Shown here: positions 21,922 through 31,167 of the stretch, in pieces
How positions within the stretch are numbered: position 1 is the stretch's first letter
How the letters are laid out: each line of letters opens with the position of its first letter
NCBI GenBank assembly: GCA_016200585.1
Contig: JACQEN010000006.1
Coordinates: 1-36,209, forward strand
Length of the DNA stretch: 36,209 nucleotides
Direction of reading: 5' to 3'
From: Deltaproteobacteria bacterium
GTDB lineage: Bacteria > Desulfobacterota > Binatia > HRBIN30
Position numbers and translations under genes: made by a program
The notes under the pieces: model-generated
What the model saw: only the letters and a program-made list of their open reading frames with translations
Told to the model about the DNA's origin: nothing
The model's database searches: none

Positions 21922-23946
21922 TCAAATCGTGAAGCGCAGGTCCTCGCGTTCCGAAACGACGCGCACGACGATCTCGCGACGCCCGTCCGGTTCTACTTGC
22001 CCCCAGCGCAAAGCAAACGACTCGGCTTGAAAGTCGGGTGGAAACTTGGCCGAGCGCCCGAGAACGACCTGCTGCGCGTCGAGCTCTTGGGCTGTGCGCG
22101 CCACGGCAAACATGGCGTCGTTTGACGTCACGACAATCGGAATCACCGTCTTGCCGTGGGCCTCGGCCAGGTTCACCACGGCGGTGAAGATGTTCTGCTC
22201 GTCGGTGGTGAAATGCGGGTTGTCGTCGTTGGCTGCCAAACCGCTTTCGACCTTTACGGTCGGCACCACCAAATCGACGTCTTCGTGCTCCGCCTCCTTG
22301 AGGGCCCGGTCGAGGTGGTACAGGTTCTTCGGATCACGCACCGGAATGATGCGACACGGGCGTGTTCCGAGGCCGAGCCTCGCCGCATCGAGCTCGGGGC
22401 GATAGTCGAGATTGAACTTCTCGAGGTGATGCGTCGCATGACCGCGATGGCTCCAAAAGCGCTCCGTCAGCGCAAAGATGACGAAGAAGATGGCCGTGAA
22501 CGTGATGCCCCATTCCGTCGCTACGGTCTTGGTCACCAGATTGATCAATGCCACCGCCAACAGGACGAGGAAGATCAGCGACAACCCGATCGGCAGCTCG
22601 ATCGCGCCGACCCGAATGTTCAAAGGCACCTTCCAGGCGCGTGGCTGCTTGTCCTTGAAGCGCAGCACGACCATCGAGAGCGACTTGAACACGAAACTCC
22701 ATACCACGCCGAACGCATAGGCCTCGCCCAGGGCATAGACGTCACCACGGCTGGCGATGATCGTAAAGATCTGTAGCCCGACCACGAGGTTGATCAGGCG
22801 GTAGGACGTCCCGTAGCGCCGATGCGGGTGACGAAACCAGTCGGGAAGCACCCCGTCCTCCGCAACCCGATTGAGTACGCCGTTCGAACCGACGATTGCC
22901 GTGTTCACCGCGCCGGCGAGAATCAGGAACCCGACAAAGACCACGAAGGCGCGCAACGCCAAGCGCACCGACAATGGTCCGACAACGTACATCGCCAGAC
23001 CACCGATGAGATTGTCGCTGTAGTTGCTCAAACGCACCTCGTCGGGAATGATCAGCACGGCAAAGAACGAGATCACGCCGGTTACCAGCATGCTGTAGAG
23101 GAAGATGATGAAGCCGGCGCGCGTCAGGTTCTTCACCTTCGGATAGGCGATCTCGCGGTTGACTTGCGCCAGCGACTCCTCGCCGCTCATCGCCAGGATG
23201 GAATGTCCGAAGGCAATCGCGATCCCCAGAGCACCGATCCGTCTCGGCCACTCCGAGCCGGCCAGCCAGCCGAGCGAGTCGTCGTTGAACTGTAGCGCAA
23301 AGGGCGGCAACGTGGCGCCGCGCATCCACACCGTCAGGCCGCACCACACCATCATCACCACGACCATCACGGTCGTCACCGCCATGATCTTCAGGGCTTT
23401 GTCGCTCGACTCCGGGATACCCATGATGTTCTGGTGCCAGAAGTAGAGCGTGATGCCGACGGCGATGGCCGCCGACCCCGGGCCGGAAGGGATGCTTGCC
23501 GGTGCATGCATCACGTTCAACAGCTCGTTCAGCAGGCCGACGATGTACTGGCCCGCCGACACACCGCTGATCGGCCCGGTCAGGACGTAATCGAACATCA
23601 GCGCCGACACCGACAGCTTCGCCAGGGTGCTGCCCATCGCCTCTTTGACGACGCGATAGACGCCGCCGCGCACGAACATGGCGCACGATTCGATGTAGAC
23701 GCCGCGCACCGCGTAGGCGAACAGCATGACTGCCCCGATATACCAAGGTGCGGCCTTACCAATGGCGTGCTCGACGATACCGCCGATGTAGTAGACGGTC
23801 GACGCCATGTCGCACAGCACGATGGCCGCGGCGCGCCAGTAGGAGATGAACACCAGCATAGCGCTGGTCAGGACGATGATCTGGGGACGCCCACCAGCAG
23901 TTCGTCCACCCGTTTGTTCTTTGATGATCGGTTGAGCCAGTGCCAC
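21922..23946 (-). CDS. APC-superfamily permease with C-terminal Usp-like domain
   Basis: 674 residues. Residues ~20-500 hold about 12 transmembrane segments of the amino acid-polyamine-organocation type, with 'YYIGGIVEHAIG', the helix-break region 'VLTGPISGVSAGQYIVG' and 'AFGHSILAMSGEESLAQVNRE', a conserved APC helix-6 region. After 'ERFWSHRGHATHHLEKF' a soluble tail of ~150 residues with 'DVDLVVPTVKVES', 'VIPIVVTSNDAMFAVARTAQ' and 'VVLGRSAKFPPDFQ' looks like a universal-stress-protein domain. The GTG at 23946 has GGAGG eight bases upstream, so I prefer it to the track's TTG, which is inside that RBS. Substrate unknown. It lies between the PtsN gene and the cytochrome gene. Confidence 0.88.
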   Translation of the reverse strand: MALAQPIIKEQTGGRTAGGRPQIIVLTSAMLVFISYWRAAAIVLCDMASTVYYIGGIVEHAIGKAAPWYIGAVMLFAYAVRGVYIESCAMFVRGGVYRVVKEAMGSTLAKLSVSALMFDYVLTGPISGVSAGQYIVGLLNELLNVMHAPASIPSGPGSAAIAVGITLYFWHQNIMGIPESSDKALKIMAVTTVMVVVMMVWCGLTVWMRGATLPPFALQFNDDSLGWLAGSEWPRRIGALGIAIAFGHSILAMSGEESLAQVNREIAYPKVKNLTRAGFIIFLYSMLVTGVISFFAVLIIPDEVRLSNYSDNLIGGLAMYVVGPLSVRLALRAFVVFVGFLILAGAVNTAIVGSNGVLNRVAEDGVLPDWFRHPHRRYGTSYRLINLVVGLQIFTIIASRGDVYALGEAYAFGVVWSFVFKSLSMVVLRFKDKQPRAWKVPLNIRVGAIELPIGLSLIFLVLLAVALINLVTKTVATEWGITFTAIFFVIFALTERFWSHRGHATHHLEKFNLDYRPELDAARLGLGTRPCRIIPVRDPKNLYHLDRALKEAEHEDVDLVVPTVKVESGLAANDDNPHFTTDEQNIFTAVVNLAEAHGKTVIPIVVTSNDAMFAVARTAQELDAQQVVLGRSAKFPPDFQAESFALRWGQVEPDGRREIVVRVVSEREDLRFTI

Positions 23947-24073
23947 GGTTGGAACCTCCAAAAGCGGATAGATCAGCCCCTGTTGCGTCCCGTCCGTCGA
24001 AAAAGCGGCAACGCCGACAGATCTCCCGAAAACGCCTGTACTGCGAGTTACGCGGGTGTGTGGCCCACAGGAG

Positions 24074-24535
24074 CTACGACTTCGAATCGTGCTCGATCAG
24101 GCGTCTGTAAATCTCCGAGCGGTCGTGCGCCTGCATCAAACTGTTGCGCAGGCCGGCATCCTTCATCAGCCGCGATACGCGCGCCAGGACCTTCAGATGC
24201 TCGCCCGTCGATTCCTGCGGCACGACCAGCAGGAAGAACAGCCGCGTCGGCTGCCCGTCGAGCGATTCGAAATCGACTCCCTGCGGATGGCGGCCGAACA
24301 CCGCGGCAAACTTGGATACACCTGGAAGCCTGGCATGAGGGATGGCAATTCCTTCACCGATCGCCGTGCTGCCGAGTCGCTCGCGTTCCTGCAGCGAGCT
24401 CAACAACCCTTGAGAATCGATCTCGAGGTTCTTCGCCGCCGCCGAGTCGGCCAGCTCCTGGAGCACACCCACCTTCGTCTGCCCCGCCAACACCGGAATG
24501 ACCACCTGCTCCGACAAAAAGTCTGCGATCTGCAT
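24074..24535 (-). CDS. PTS EIIA-type (PtsN/EIIA-Ntr-like) protein
   Basis: 153-residue fructose/mannitol-type EIIA domain. The phosphorylatable His67 lies in 'GIAIPHARLPGV', preceded by 'ERERLGSTAIGEG', both family hallmarks. No transporter EIIB/EIIC is nearby, so this is a regulatory EIIA-Ntr type rather than sugar uptake. The ATG at 24535 follows AGGGGGAAC; the track start 15 codons upstream lacks an RBS. It is transcribed ahead of the APC permease (about 130 bp gap), and may adjust it, since EIIA-Ntr proteins are known to control transporters; that link is inference. It diverges from the large STAND regulator gene. Confidence 0.9.
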   Translation of the reverse strand: MQIADFLSEQVVIPVLAGQTKVGVLQELADSAAAKNLEIDSQGLLSSLQERERLGSTAIGEGIAIPHARLPGVSKFAAVFGRHPQGVDFESLDGQPTRLFFLLVVPQESTGEHLKVLARVSRLMKDAGLRNSLMQAHDRSEIYRRLIEHDSKS

Positions 24536-24613
24536 AGTTCCCCCTGCAATCCGCAAGGGCCGTGCCGAATGCAGTGACATCGGCCCTCTTTGCGACTCAC
24601 AGGCGAGGTCGGC

Positions 24614-24647
24614 GTTGCATCATGCAACCTACACGGCACCGCGGTGC
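24614..24647. promoter_or_regulatory. Two palindromes in the divergent ptsN-like / regulator gap
   Basis: GTTGCAT-C-ATGCAAC (24614-24628) is a perfect 7+7 palindrome, and GCACCGCGGTGC (24636-24647) is a perfect 12-bp palindrome eight bases on. Both sit about 60-90 bases before the regulator ATG. A TTGACC at 24669 with TTTTAG 17 bases later is a weak promoter candidate. They may be operators for either divergent gene. Confidence 0.45.
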
Positions 24648-24706
24648 ATTTTGCAAGCTCTGCTCATCTTGACCTGCCGCCGAGCCTTGTGTTTTAGGAC
24701 AGCCCC

Positions 24707-27700
24707 ATGCGGGCGGACCCGAGCCCAACGACCCCCGACGCGTTCGTCGGACGGACGCGCGAGCTCGGCGAGCTGCGAGCCGGATTGCGCGGCGTTCTCG
24801 GCGGCAGCGGACGCATGTTTTTGCTGGCCGGCGATCCCGGCGTCGGCAAGACGCGACTCAGCGATGAAATCAGCCGCGATGCGCAGGCGGCCGGCGCCCA
24901 AGTTGTGTGGGGACGCTGCTGGGAAGGGGGGGCGGCCCCTCCCTATTGGCCGTGGATGCAGATCTTCCGGCGCATGGCTCGCGAAGGGCTTCTACCCGAC
25001 TCGGCACGATCCCTGATGACCGACAGCGCCCTCGTCCACTTGATGCATGAGGGCCCAGACGATGCGCTTCTGCCAGTGCATCCCCCTTCCACAGATCTGG
25101 CCGACCAACGCTTTCGATTATTTGACGCCGCCACCACCTTGCTCGAGCGTGCCGCCGAAGCCCGTCCGCTGGTCCTGATCCTCGACGATCTTCACGCCGC
25201 CGATCAAACGTCGCTGCTGTTGCTTCGCTTCACCGCCCGGGCGCTGCGCGGCAACGCTTTGCTCATCGTCGCCACCTATCGCGAAATGGAGTTGCGGCGC
25301 GTGCCCGCTCTGGGGCAGGCCGTAGCCGAGCTGGCGCGCGACGGCCGCGTCCTTACGCTGCGCGGGCTGAGCCAGCCGGAAACCGCGCAACTCATCGAGA
25401 CCATTCTCGGTCGTCTGCCGGATGAATCTCTGGTGGGCGCCCTGCATGGCGCAACCGCCGGCAATCCGTTCTTCTTGAGCGAGATCGTACGGCTGATGCA
25501 GGCCGAGGGGCGCTTCGACACGACGGACGGCAAGGCCCTGACCGCCTTTACGTTGCCCAGTCAGCTGCGTGAAGCCGTGCGCCGCCAACTTGATCTGCTA
25601 TCCCCAGCCACCGCCGAGCTCATGTCCAAAGCTTCGGTCATCGGCCAGCAGTTCTCCGTTCCCGTCCTCGCTCGGGTCGCGGCTGACAACGAAGGGGAAG
25701 CACCGGCTGCCGAAGTCGATCACAGCCGACTGATCGATCTCTTGGACGATGCTATCCACGGACGGGTGATCCGCTGCATTTCGGTGGCCGGAGCGCGTTA
25801 CGAGTTTGTCCACCAGCTGATTCGCGAAGCGCTGTATGACGCCATCGCACCTTCGATGTTGCTTACGCTGCACGGCCGCGTCGGCACGGCCCTGGAGGCA
25901 CTGTACGGCGACGCCGCGGAGCGGCCGCTGGCTGAGCTGGCGCATCACTACTTGCATTCGGGATCCATCAAAGGTCTCGAATACGCCGACCGCACCGGAG
26001 ATGATGCCCTGCAACGTCTCGCCTACGAGGAAGCGGCACGCTGGTATGAAATGGCCCTCGCGGCGCTCGATCGACTGGCGCCGGACGACACGCAGCGGAT
26101 GCTGGCTCTGCGGCTCGGCCTCGGAGACGCAAGCAAGGGTGCAGCCGACTTCGAAGGCTCGCAACGCGAGTACCGGCGTGCTGCCGAGCTGGCGCGTTCG
26201 CTGCGTCTACCGGTGGAGTTTGCCCGCGCCGTGATCGGCCTGTCGCGTCCCTGGATGCAATGGCAGCCGGACCATGTTCTCGACTCTCTCCAGGAAGAAG
26301 CTCTGCGCGGTCTCGCTCAGAAGGACAGCCGACTGCGTGTTCAACTCATGGCCTTGCGGGGAGCCAACCTGTACGCCGGCGATCGGTGTCAAGCCGTTGC
26401 GCTGATTACCGACTCCGTCGCCATGGCGCGACGCCTGCAAAACGCCCCCGGCCTCAGCCTGGCTCTGCTGCTCGAGCGTTTCCGTTTGGGCGACGAAGGA
26501 CGAATCCACGAAGCGCTGGCGATCGCCGCCGAGGCCGTGACCGCGGCGGAGCGCGCCGGTGATCGAGAGATTGCCTTCAATTTGCAAATGGAGGAGGTCA
26601 AGAATTACCTGTGGCGTGGCGACACGGTTGGCGTCGATGCCGCGACCACCCGCTGTCGCGGCCTGGCCACCCTTCTGCGCCAACCGTTCTGCTTGGGGCA
26701 AGTGTTTTGGATGGACGCCATGCGTGCGGCGCTGGAGGGGCATTTCGACGAGGCCGAGCGCTGCGCCGATCGCGCCAATGCGGAGGAGAACCGCGCCGGT
26801 GTTTCGTCGCCGGTGCTGACGATCTTCCGGACTCTGTTGCGTCGCGAAACCGGTTCCAATGATGTGCTCGATGTCGAAGCGAAGATTCCCGAAGAGATGA
26901 TCGACGTGCCGCAGGTGCGTGCCATGCTGGCGGTGCTGGCTTGCGATCGCGGCGACGCGCCGACGGCGCGTTTCCATCTCGACCGCGCTGCCGGCCGCGG
27001 CTTCGCGAGCTTGGCAAACGACTGGAACGGGTCGTGCGCCGTGGCGCAACTGGCGGAAGTCGCCGCCAGGCTGGGCGCGTCGGAACACGCCCGCAGCCTG
27101 TATGATGCGTTGAAGACGCACGCCGGCCTGGCGGTTTCGTTCAGCTACCAATTCTGCCTGGGCGCGGCCGGACGCTACTTCGGGCTGCTGGCGGCGACCT
27201 TCGGGGACTGGAACCTGGCGGCCCGACATTTCGAGGCGGCACTGGCGATGAATGCCGCGATGGGTGCAAGGCCGTGGCTGGCTCACACGCAACACGAATA
27301 CGCAGCGGCCATGGCGCGTGCGTGGGAAGCGAATCCAGCCGGCGACACGCCGCAAAGCCGAGCCAAGGCAGTCGCCCTGGCGCGAGAAGCAAACGCCACC
27401 GCGCAAACCCTGGGCATGCGGCCCCTGCTGAGCCAGACAACGGCGCTTCTCGAGCAGCTCGCCACCGTGCCGCCGCGCCGGGCGGTACAGCCCCGTGCAG
27501 TTGCAGAGTCGGGCGGTGCATTCCAACGACAAGGCGACGTCTGGAAGATCACCTACGGCGGCACGACATGCCAGCTCAAAGATATGCGCGGTCTCGCTTT
27601 CATCGTGCACCTGCTGCGCCACCCCGGCGAAGACATCCACAGTACTGCCCTGGTACGGCTGGGCGATGGCGCCGACACCCAGGCGCAAGCTGGAGCGGCG

Positions 27701-28096
27701 GCAGCGACGACAGAGATACGCACCGACCTCGGCGACGCCGGCGAAGTCCTCGATCATCAGGCACGCACGGCGTACCGCCAGCGTCTCATCGAGCTGCGCG
27801 GCGAGCTCGAACAAGCCGAGGCGTACAACGACCCTGGCCGCAGCGCCGGGCTGCGCGCCGAAATCGCCTCGCTGACCGAAGAGCTGCAGCGCGCCGTCGG
27901 CCTGGGCGGACGCCAGCGCCGCTCCGGATCGCACACCGAACGCGCCCGCGTCAACGCCACCCGGGCCATCGCCGTCGCCATCCAACGCATCGCCGAACAC
28001 AACCCGGCCCTCGCTCGCCATCTCAGCGAGCGCATCAAGACCGGTACGTTTTGCAGCTATCGCGCCAACGATGAACGCATGGACTGGAACCTGTGA
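24707..28096 (+). CDS. Large STAND-type AAA ATPase regulator with unusual C-terminal domain
   Basis: 1129-residue cytoplasmic signalling ATPase. The N-terminal AAA_16-like NTPase has 'FVGRTRELGELRAGL', Walker A 'GDPGVGKT' (42-49), Walker B 'PLVLILDDLHAAD' (~154-166) and sensor 'LLIVATYREMELRR', as in MalT/LuxR-family and adenylate-cyclase-linked ATPases. Then a helical, TPR-like middle (about 400-920). No LuxR HTH is seen at the end; instead residues ~939-1129 form a two-part domain: 'VWKITYGGTTCQLKDMRGLA' and 'ERARVNATRAIAVAIQRIAE', separated by a ~75-residue coiled coil ('RQRLIELRGELEQAEAYND'). The same domain occurs alone in the small protein at 30599. A TonB receptor gene starts 63 bp downstream, suggesting control of or response to uptake. 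Confidence 0.9.
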   Translation: MRADPSPTTPDAFVGRTRELGELRAGLRGVLGGSGRMFLLAGDPGVGKTRLSDEISRDAQAAGAQVVWGRCWEGGAAPPYWPWMQIFRRMAREGLLPDSARSLMTDSALVHLMHEGPDDALLPVHPPSTDLADQRFRLFDAATTLLERAAEARPLVLILDDLHAADQTSLLLLRFTARALRGNALLIVATYREMELRRVPALGQAVAELARDGRVLTLRGLSQPETAQLIETILGRLPDESLVGALHGATAGNPFFLSEIVRLMQAEGRFDTTDGKALTAFTLPSQLREAVRRQLDLLSPATAELMSKASVIGQQFSVPVLARVAADNEGEAPAAEVDHSRLIDLLDDAIHGRVIRCISVAGARYEFVHQLIREALYDAIAPSMLLTLHGRVGTALEALYGDAAERPLAELAHHYLHSGSIKGLEYADRTGDDALQRLAYEEAARWYEMALAALDRLAPDDTQRMLALRLGLGDASKGAADFEGSQREYRRAAELARSLRLPVEFARAVIGLSRPWMQWQPDHVLDSLQEEALRGLAQKDSRLRVQLMALRGANLYAGDRCQAVALITDSVAMARRLQNAPGLSLALLLERFRLGDEGRIHEALAIAAEAVTAAERAGDREIAFNLQMEEVKNYLWRGDTVGVDAATTRCRGLATLLRQPFCLGQVFWMDAMRAALEGHFDEAERCADRANAEENRAGVSSPVLTIFRTLLRRETGSNDVLDVEAKIPEEMIDVPQVRAMLAVLACDRGDAPTARFHLDRAAGRGFASLANDWNGSCAVAQLAEVAARLGASEHARSLYDALKTHAGLAVSFSYQFCLGAAGRYFGLLAATFGDWNLAARHFEAALAMNAAMGARPWLAHTQHEYAAAMARAWEANPAGDTPQSRAKAVALAREANATAQTLGMRPLLSQTTALLEQLATVPPRRAVQPRAVAESGGAFQRQGDVWKITYGGTTCQLKDMRGLAFIVHLLRHPGEDIHSTALVRLGDGADTQAQAGAAAATTEIRTDLGDAGEVLDHQARTAYRQRLIELRGELEQAEAYNDPGRSAGLRAEIASLTEELQRAVGLGGRQRRSGSHTERARVNATRAIAVAIQRIAEHNPALARHLSERIKTGTFCSYRANDERMDWNL

Positions 28097-28159
28097 AGAA
28101 GGAGCGGCTGGCATTCTTGCTGACGAACGCGACCTAGGCTCGTAAAAAAGGGGGTTTGC

Positions 28160-30391
28160 ATGGGGTGGTACAAGAGAACGCAAATCGCAACGGCAGCCGT
28201 GGTGATCTTGACGATGCTGCTTCCCGCTGCCGTTGTGGCTGACGACGACGAACCGGACTCCGGCGAGGCAACCAAGAAGGAACGCAGAGAACAGGCCTCG
28301 AAGGACAAGCCAGCGCTGCTCCTCGAGCCGATCGTGGTCGTAGGCAAGCGCGACAACTCATACCTCTTCAGCGCTCCCACCTCGGCGTCGCGAATTCCCC
28401 TCGACGTCATGGACACGCCGCGCTCCGTGCAGGTCGTTCCGCGCGCCGTGATCGACGATCAGCAGGCGATCACGCCCAACGAGATCACACGTTCCGTGAG
28501 CTCCGTTCGCCCGTCCGGCGCCTGGTACGGCAACGACGAGGCGTTCATCACGCGCGGCTTCTTGCAGCAGAACGTGTACAAGGATGGTCTGCGCGGTGCG
28601 GCCATCGTCGGCTTCATCGATCAACCCGCCGCCGGCGACGTCGCTGAGCTCGACCGCGTCGAGGTCATCAAGGGCCCGGCCTCGTTTCTTTTCGGACGCG
28701 TCGAGCCTGGCGGCATCGTCAACTACATCACCAAGCAACCCTCCTTCAGCCCGGCCTACTCGCTGATGCAACGCTTCGGAAGCTACGACCTCTATCGCAC
28801 CGAAGCCGATCTCACCGGACCGGTCACCGACAATCTGGCGTATCGCCTCATCGGTTCCTACCAGCGCGGCGGCCTCTTCGAACGCTTCACCGAGGAAGAG
28901 CGTGGCTTCGGATCGGCGAGTGCGCTGTGGCGGCCGAACGACTCGACCCAGGTGCGGCTGCGTACCAGCTTTGCGTACGACGATTCCGTCTTCGCTGCGG
29001 GCTTGCCGATCGTCGATGGACGGCTTCTCGATGGCGTCGCCTACAACCAGTTTCTCGGCGAGCCATCGGTGAACAAGCGCATCTCGAGAGCGTTGGAGAC
29101 CTACGTGGAAGCCGTCCACCGGGTCAACGAATCGTTGCAACTCACGCTTCTCGGCGGCTACCAACCGGCCTGGCTGATCAACCGCGACCTCGAGCTCGGC
29201 GAGTTTCTGGTACCGGATCAAATCCCGTACTACGACCCCGACAGTCGAACCTTGGCGCGAACGCTGTACGACAGCAACTTCAAAACCCAGGACGCGCAGC
29301 TGGAGCTCGGGGCAAACCTCTCCTACGCGCCGGCGGATCTCGGTCTCGGCTGGCTGCGCGATGTACGTGGCAACCTCGTCGCCACAGCCGGCTGGGAAAG
29401 AAATGAGGCTCACGGTCCGCTGACCTTCGGTACGTCGAGCCGCGTCAACCCATTCACTCCGGTCTACCAGGGCTACTTTCTGAGCGAGGATATCCATGTG
29501 CACCAGGACCTCCACGGTGCGGCGAACGAAGTCAGCGGCGGGATCGAGAATAGCTTGCGCTGGCGCGACCGCGTCGAGCTGCTGGCCGGCGTGCGCGTCA
29601 GCTACGTCGACAGTCACGCCGCCTTCGATCTCGTGCCGGCTGAATTCTCGGAGCACGGCGGGTTTCACGAAACACGGCCGGTACCGTTCGTCGGCGCCTT
29701 GGTCCGGCCGCTGCGGCCGCTTTCTCTCTACACCAGCTACAGCGAGTCGTACTTGCCCTACCGGTTTCCTCGGCTCACGGCGCACGGCGGGCCGCTGCAG
29801 CCGGAGACCGGCTCGCAGATCGAGGGTGGGGTGCGTTGGGAGTCGTTCGATAGCCGTCTCCTGGCGACGGCCGCGATCTACCAGATCGACAAGGACCATC
29901 TCATCGCACCGGACCCGCAGGACCCGATCCATCTCGCCAACATCGGATCGGCGCGCAGCCGCGGCTTCGAGCTCGACGTCGCAGGAAGCCCGCTCCCTGG
30001 TTGGGATCTCATCGGCAGTTACGCCTACACCGACGCACGCATCACCGACTCGCCGGACGGCACGCAGGGCAACCGTCTGTTCGCCGTGCCCTACAACAGC
30101 GGCAGCCTATGGACGACCTACGAGCTGCAAACCGAGCCGCTGCGCGGCCTGGGCGCCGGCATCGGCGTGTTCTTCTCCGACTCCGTCGAGAACGACACAC
30201 TCAACAGCGCCAAGCTGCCGAGCTGGGTGCAAGCCGATGCGGCGCTCTTCTACGCGCACGAAAAGTTCGAGGCGCGCTTGAACTTGAAGAACTTCACCGA
30301 CGAGAAGGTGTTCCTGTCGCAGAACGATAGCTTCAGAGCTATCCCCGCGCCGCCGCTGACCGTGCTCGGCAGCATTTCCGTACACTTCTAA
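28160..30391 (+). CDS. TonB-dependent siderophore-type outer-membrane receptor
   Basis: 743-residue outer-membrane receptor. Signal peptide about 1-27 (ends 'AAVVADD'), then a charged linker and a TonB box 'EPIVVVGKR' (56-64). The plug domain has 'DTPRSVQVVPRAVIDDQQA', 'AFITRGFLQQNVYKDGLR' and 'LDRVEVIKGPASFLFGRVEP', which is the siderophore-receptor subtype (FhuA/FecA-like TIGR01783 style). The barrel ends in 'PPLTVLGSISVHF' with the required terminal Phe. AAGGGGG precedes the ATG. No TonB/ExbBD or inner-membrane ABC genes are nearby, so the substrate is unknown; iron chelates or another large ligand are plausible. The gene follows the STAND regulator directly. Confidence 0.94.
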   Translation: MGWYKRTQIATAAVVILTMLLPAAVVADDDEPDSGEATKKERREQASKDKPALLLEPIVVVGKRDNSYLFSAPTSASRIPLDVMDTPRSVQVVPRAVIDDQQAITPNEITRSVSSVRPSGAWYGNDEAFITRGFLQQNVYKDGLRGAAIVGFIDQPAAGDVAELDRVEVIKGPASFLFGRVEPGGIVNYITKQPSFSPAYSLMQRFGSYDLYRTEADLTGPVTDNLAYRLIGSYQRGGLFERFTEEERGFGSASALWRPNDSTQVRLRTSFAYDDSVFAAGLPIVDGRLLDGVAYNQFLGEPSVNKRISRALETYVEAVHRVNESLQLTLLGGYQPAWLINRDLELGEFLVPDQIPYYDPDSRTLARTLYDSNFKTQDAQLELGANLSYAPADLGLGWLRDVRGNLVATAGWERNEAHGPLTFGTSSRVNPFTPVYQGYFLSEDIHVHQDLHGAANEVSGGIENSLRWRDRVELLAGVRVSYVDSHAAFDLVPAEFSEHGGFHETRPVPFVGALVRPLRPLSLYTSYSESYLPYRFPRLTAHGGPLQPETGSQIEGGVRWESFDSRLLATAAIYQIDKDHLIAPDPQDPIHLANIGSARSRGFELDVAGSPLPGWDLIGSYAYTDARITDSPDGTQGNRLFAVPYNSGSLWTTYELQTEPLRGLGAGIGVFFSDSVENDTLNSAKLPSWVQADAALFYAHEKFEARLNLKNFTDEKVFLSQNDSFRAIPAPPLTVLGSISVHF

Positions 30392-30473
30392 GCGCCGGAC
30401 GCGACTTGGCGGTACATCCGGCGTGCCGGATTCGGCCGCCGAGCAGCCAAAACTCACACACCAACCATCCGTA

Positions 30474-30503
30474 CTGAACAACTGTTCAGCGCCGGGTTAC
30501 GCC
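30474..30503. repeat. 30-bp repeat copy 1 with GAACA-N2-TGTTC core
   Basis: CTGAACAACTGTTC followed eight bases later by GTTACGCC. It matches copy 2 at 31041 in 26 of 30 positions. GAACA and TGTTC are exact complements around AC, giving an operator-like inverted repeat. It lies about 95 bases before the likely start of the stand-alone domain gene. Confidence 0.75.
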
Positions 30504-30598
30504 TCTCGATAAAGGCGCGCCGGGGGCATGGGCGATGTCGCTGGCCCTGTTGGTCGGCGATGTTGCCCGGCGCAGCCGAATCCCAAGAGGAGGCACAG

Positions 30599-31021
30599 TT
30601 GACTGCCAGTATTTGCGCCGCATCCACGCCCGCTCCACGTGCCGAGTCGATGGCCGCCCTTACTCCAGCTCCTCGTTCCAAGCAAATCTTCCGCCGCGAG
30701 GGCGAGTACTGGACCGTCGCCTTCGACGGCGCCCTCTGCCGCCTCAAGCATACGCGCGGCATGCAACACATGGCGAGATTGCTCAGCCGGCCCGGCGAAC
30801 GCATCGCCGCCGTGGCGCTTGTCTCGCAAGGTACATCGCCTGACGACGAAGCCGCTGCGGAACGGGCTCGGGTCAACGTCACGCGGCAGATCAGCGCGGT
30901 CTTGAAACGTATCGCCGCCTACCACCCGGCCCTCGCCGAACACCTCGCGTCGACCGTGCACACCGGCTTGTCCTGCTCCTACACGCCGGACTCGCGCCTG
31001 CCGACGCGCTGGGAGATCTGA
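30599..31021 (+). CDS. Stand-alone copy of the STAND regulator's C-terminal domain
   Basis: 140 residues if started at the TTG at 30599, which has AGAGGAGG five bases upstream; the track's ATG at 30560 and an ATG at 30650 are alternatives. From 'FRREGEYWTVAFDGALCRLK' onward it aligns with residues ~939-985 of the 1129-residue ATPase, and 'ERARVNVTRQISAVLKRIAA' plus 'HPALAEHL' and 'TGLSCSY' align with that protein's last ~60 residues. The ATPase's ~75-residue coiled-coil insert is missing. No DNA-binding helix-turn-helix is obvious. It may compete with, or act downstream of, the large regulator, and it is flanked by the two repeat copies. Function is unknown. Confidence 0.8.
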   Translation: MTASICAASTPAPRAESMAALTPAPRSKQIFRREGEYWTVAFDGALCRLKHTRGMQHMARLLSRPGERIAAVALVSQGTSPDDEAAAERARVNVTRQISAVLKRIAAYHPALAEHLASTVHTGLSCSYTPDSRLPTRWEI

Positions 31022-31040
31022 GGGCAAAGGCAGGCGGCGA

Positions 31041-31070
31041 CTGAACAACTGTTCCACGCAGAGTTACGCC
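31041..31070. repeat. 30-bp repeat copy 2 with GAACA-N2-TGTTC core
   Basis: CTGAACAACTGTTC then CACGCAGA and GTTACGCC; differs from copy 1 only within the middle eight bases. It lies 19 bases after the stand-alone domain gene and about 100 bases before the DUF1566 gene, a suitable place for an operator of that gene. Confidence 0.75.
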
Positions 31071-31167
31071 AAGGGTTCGAAGCGGAAGTCGCTCAGCGAG
31101 CACCGGGGTCGGCAAGTGAAAATGCGGATGGGCACTTTCTGAGCTTCTCAAAAAAAGGAGGGGCATC

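Noticed and set aside
26207-28183. 658-residue ORF antisense to the STAND regulator
   Set aside because: It lies wholly opposite a protein with clear Walker motifs and a repeated domain; its sequence is Arg/Gly/Ala-rich without motifs, as expected of a high-GC shadow frame.
28358-29932. 524-residue ORF antisense to the TonB receptor
   Set aside because: No recognisable domain, while the sense strand encodes plug and barrel motifs and a terminal Phe. Codon-bias shadow.
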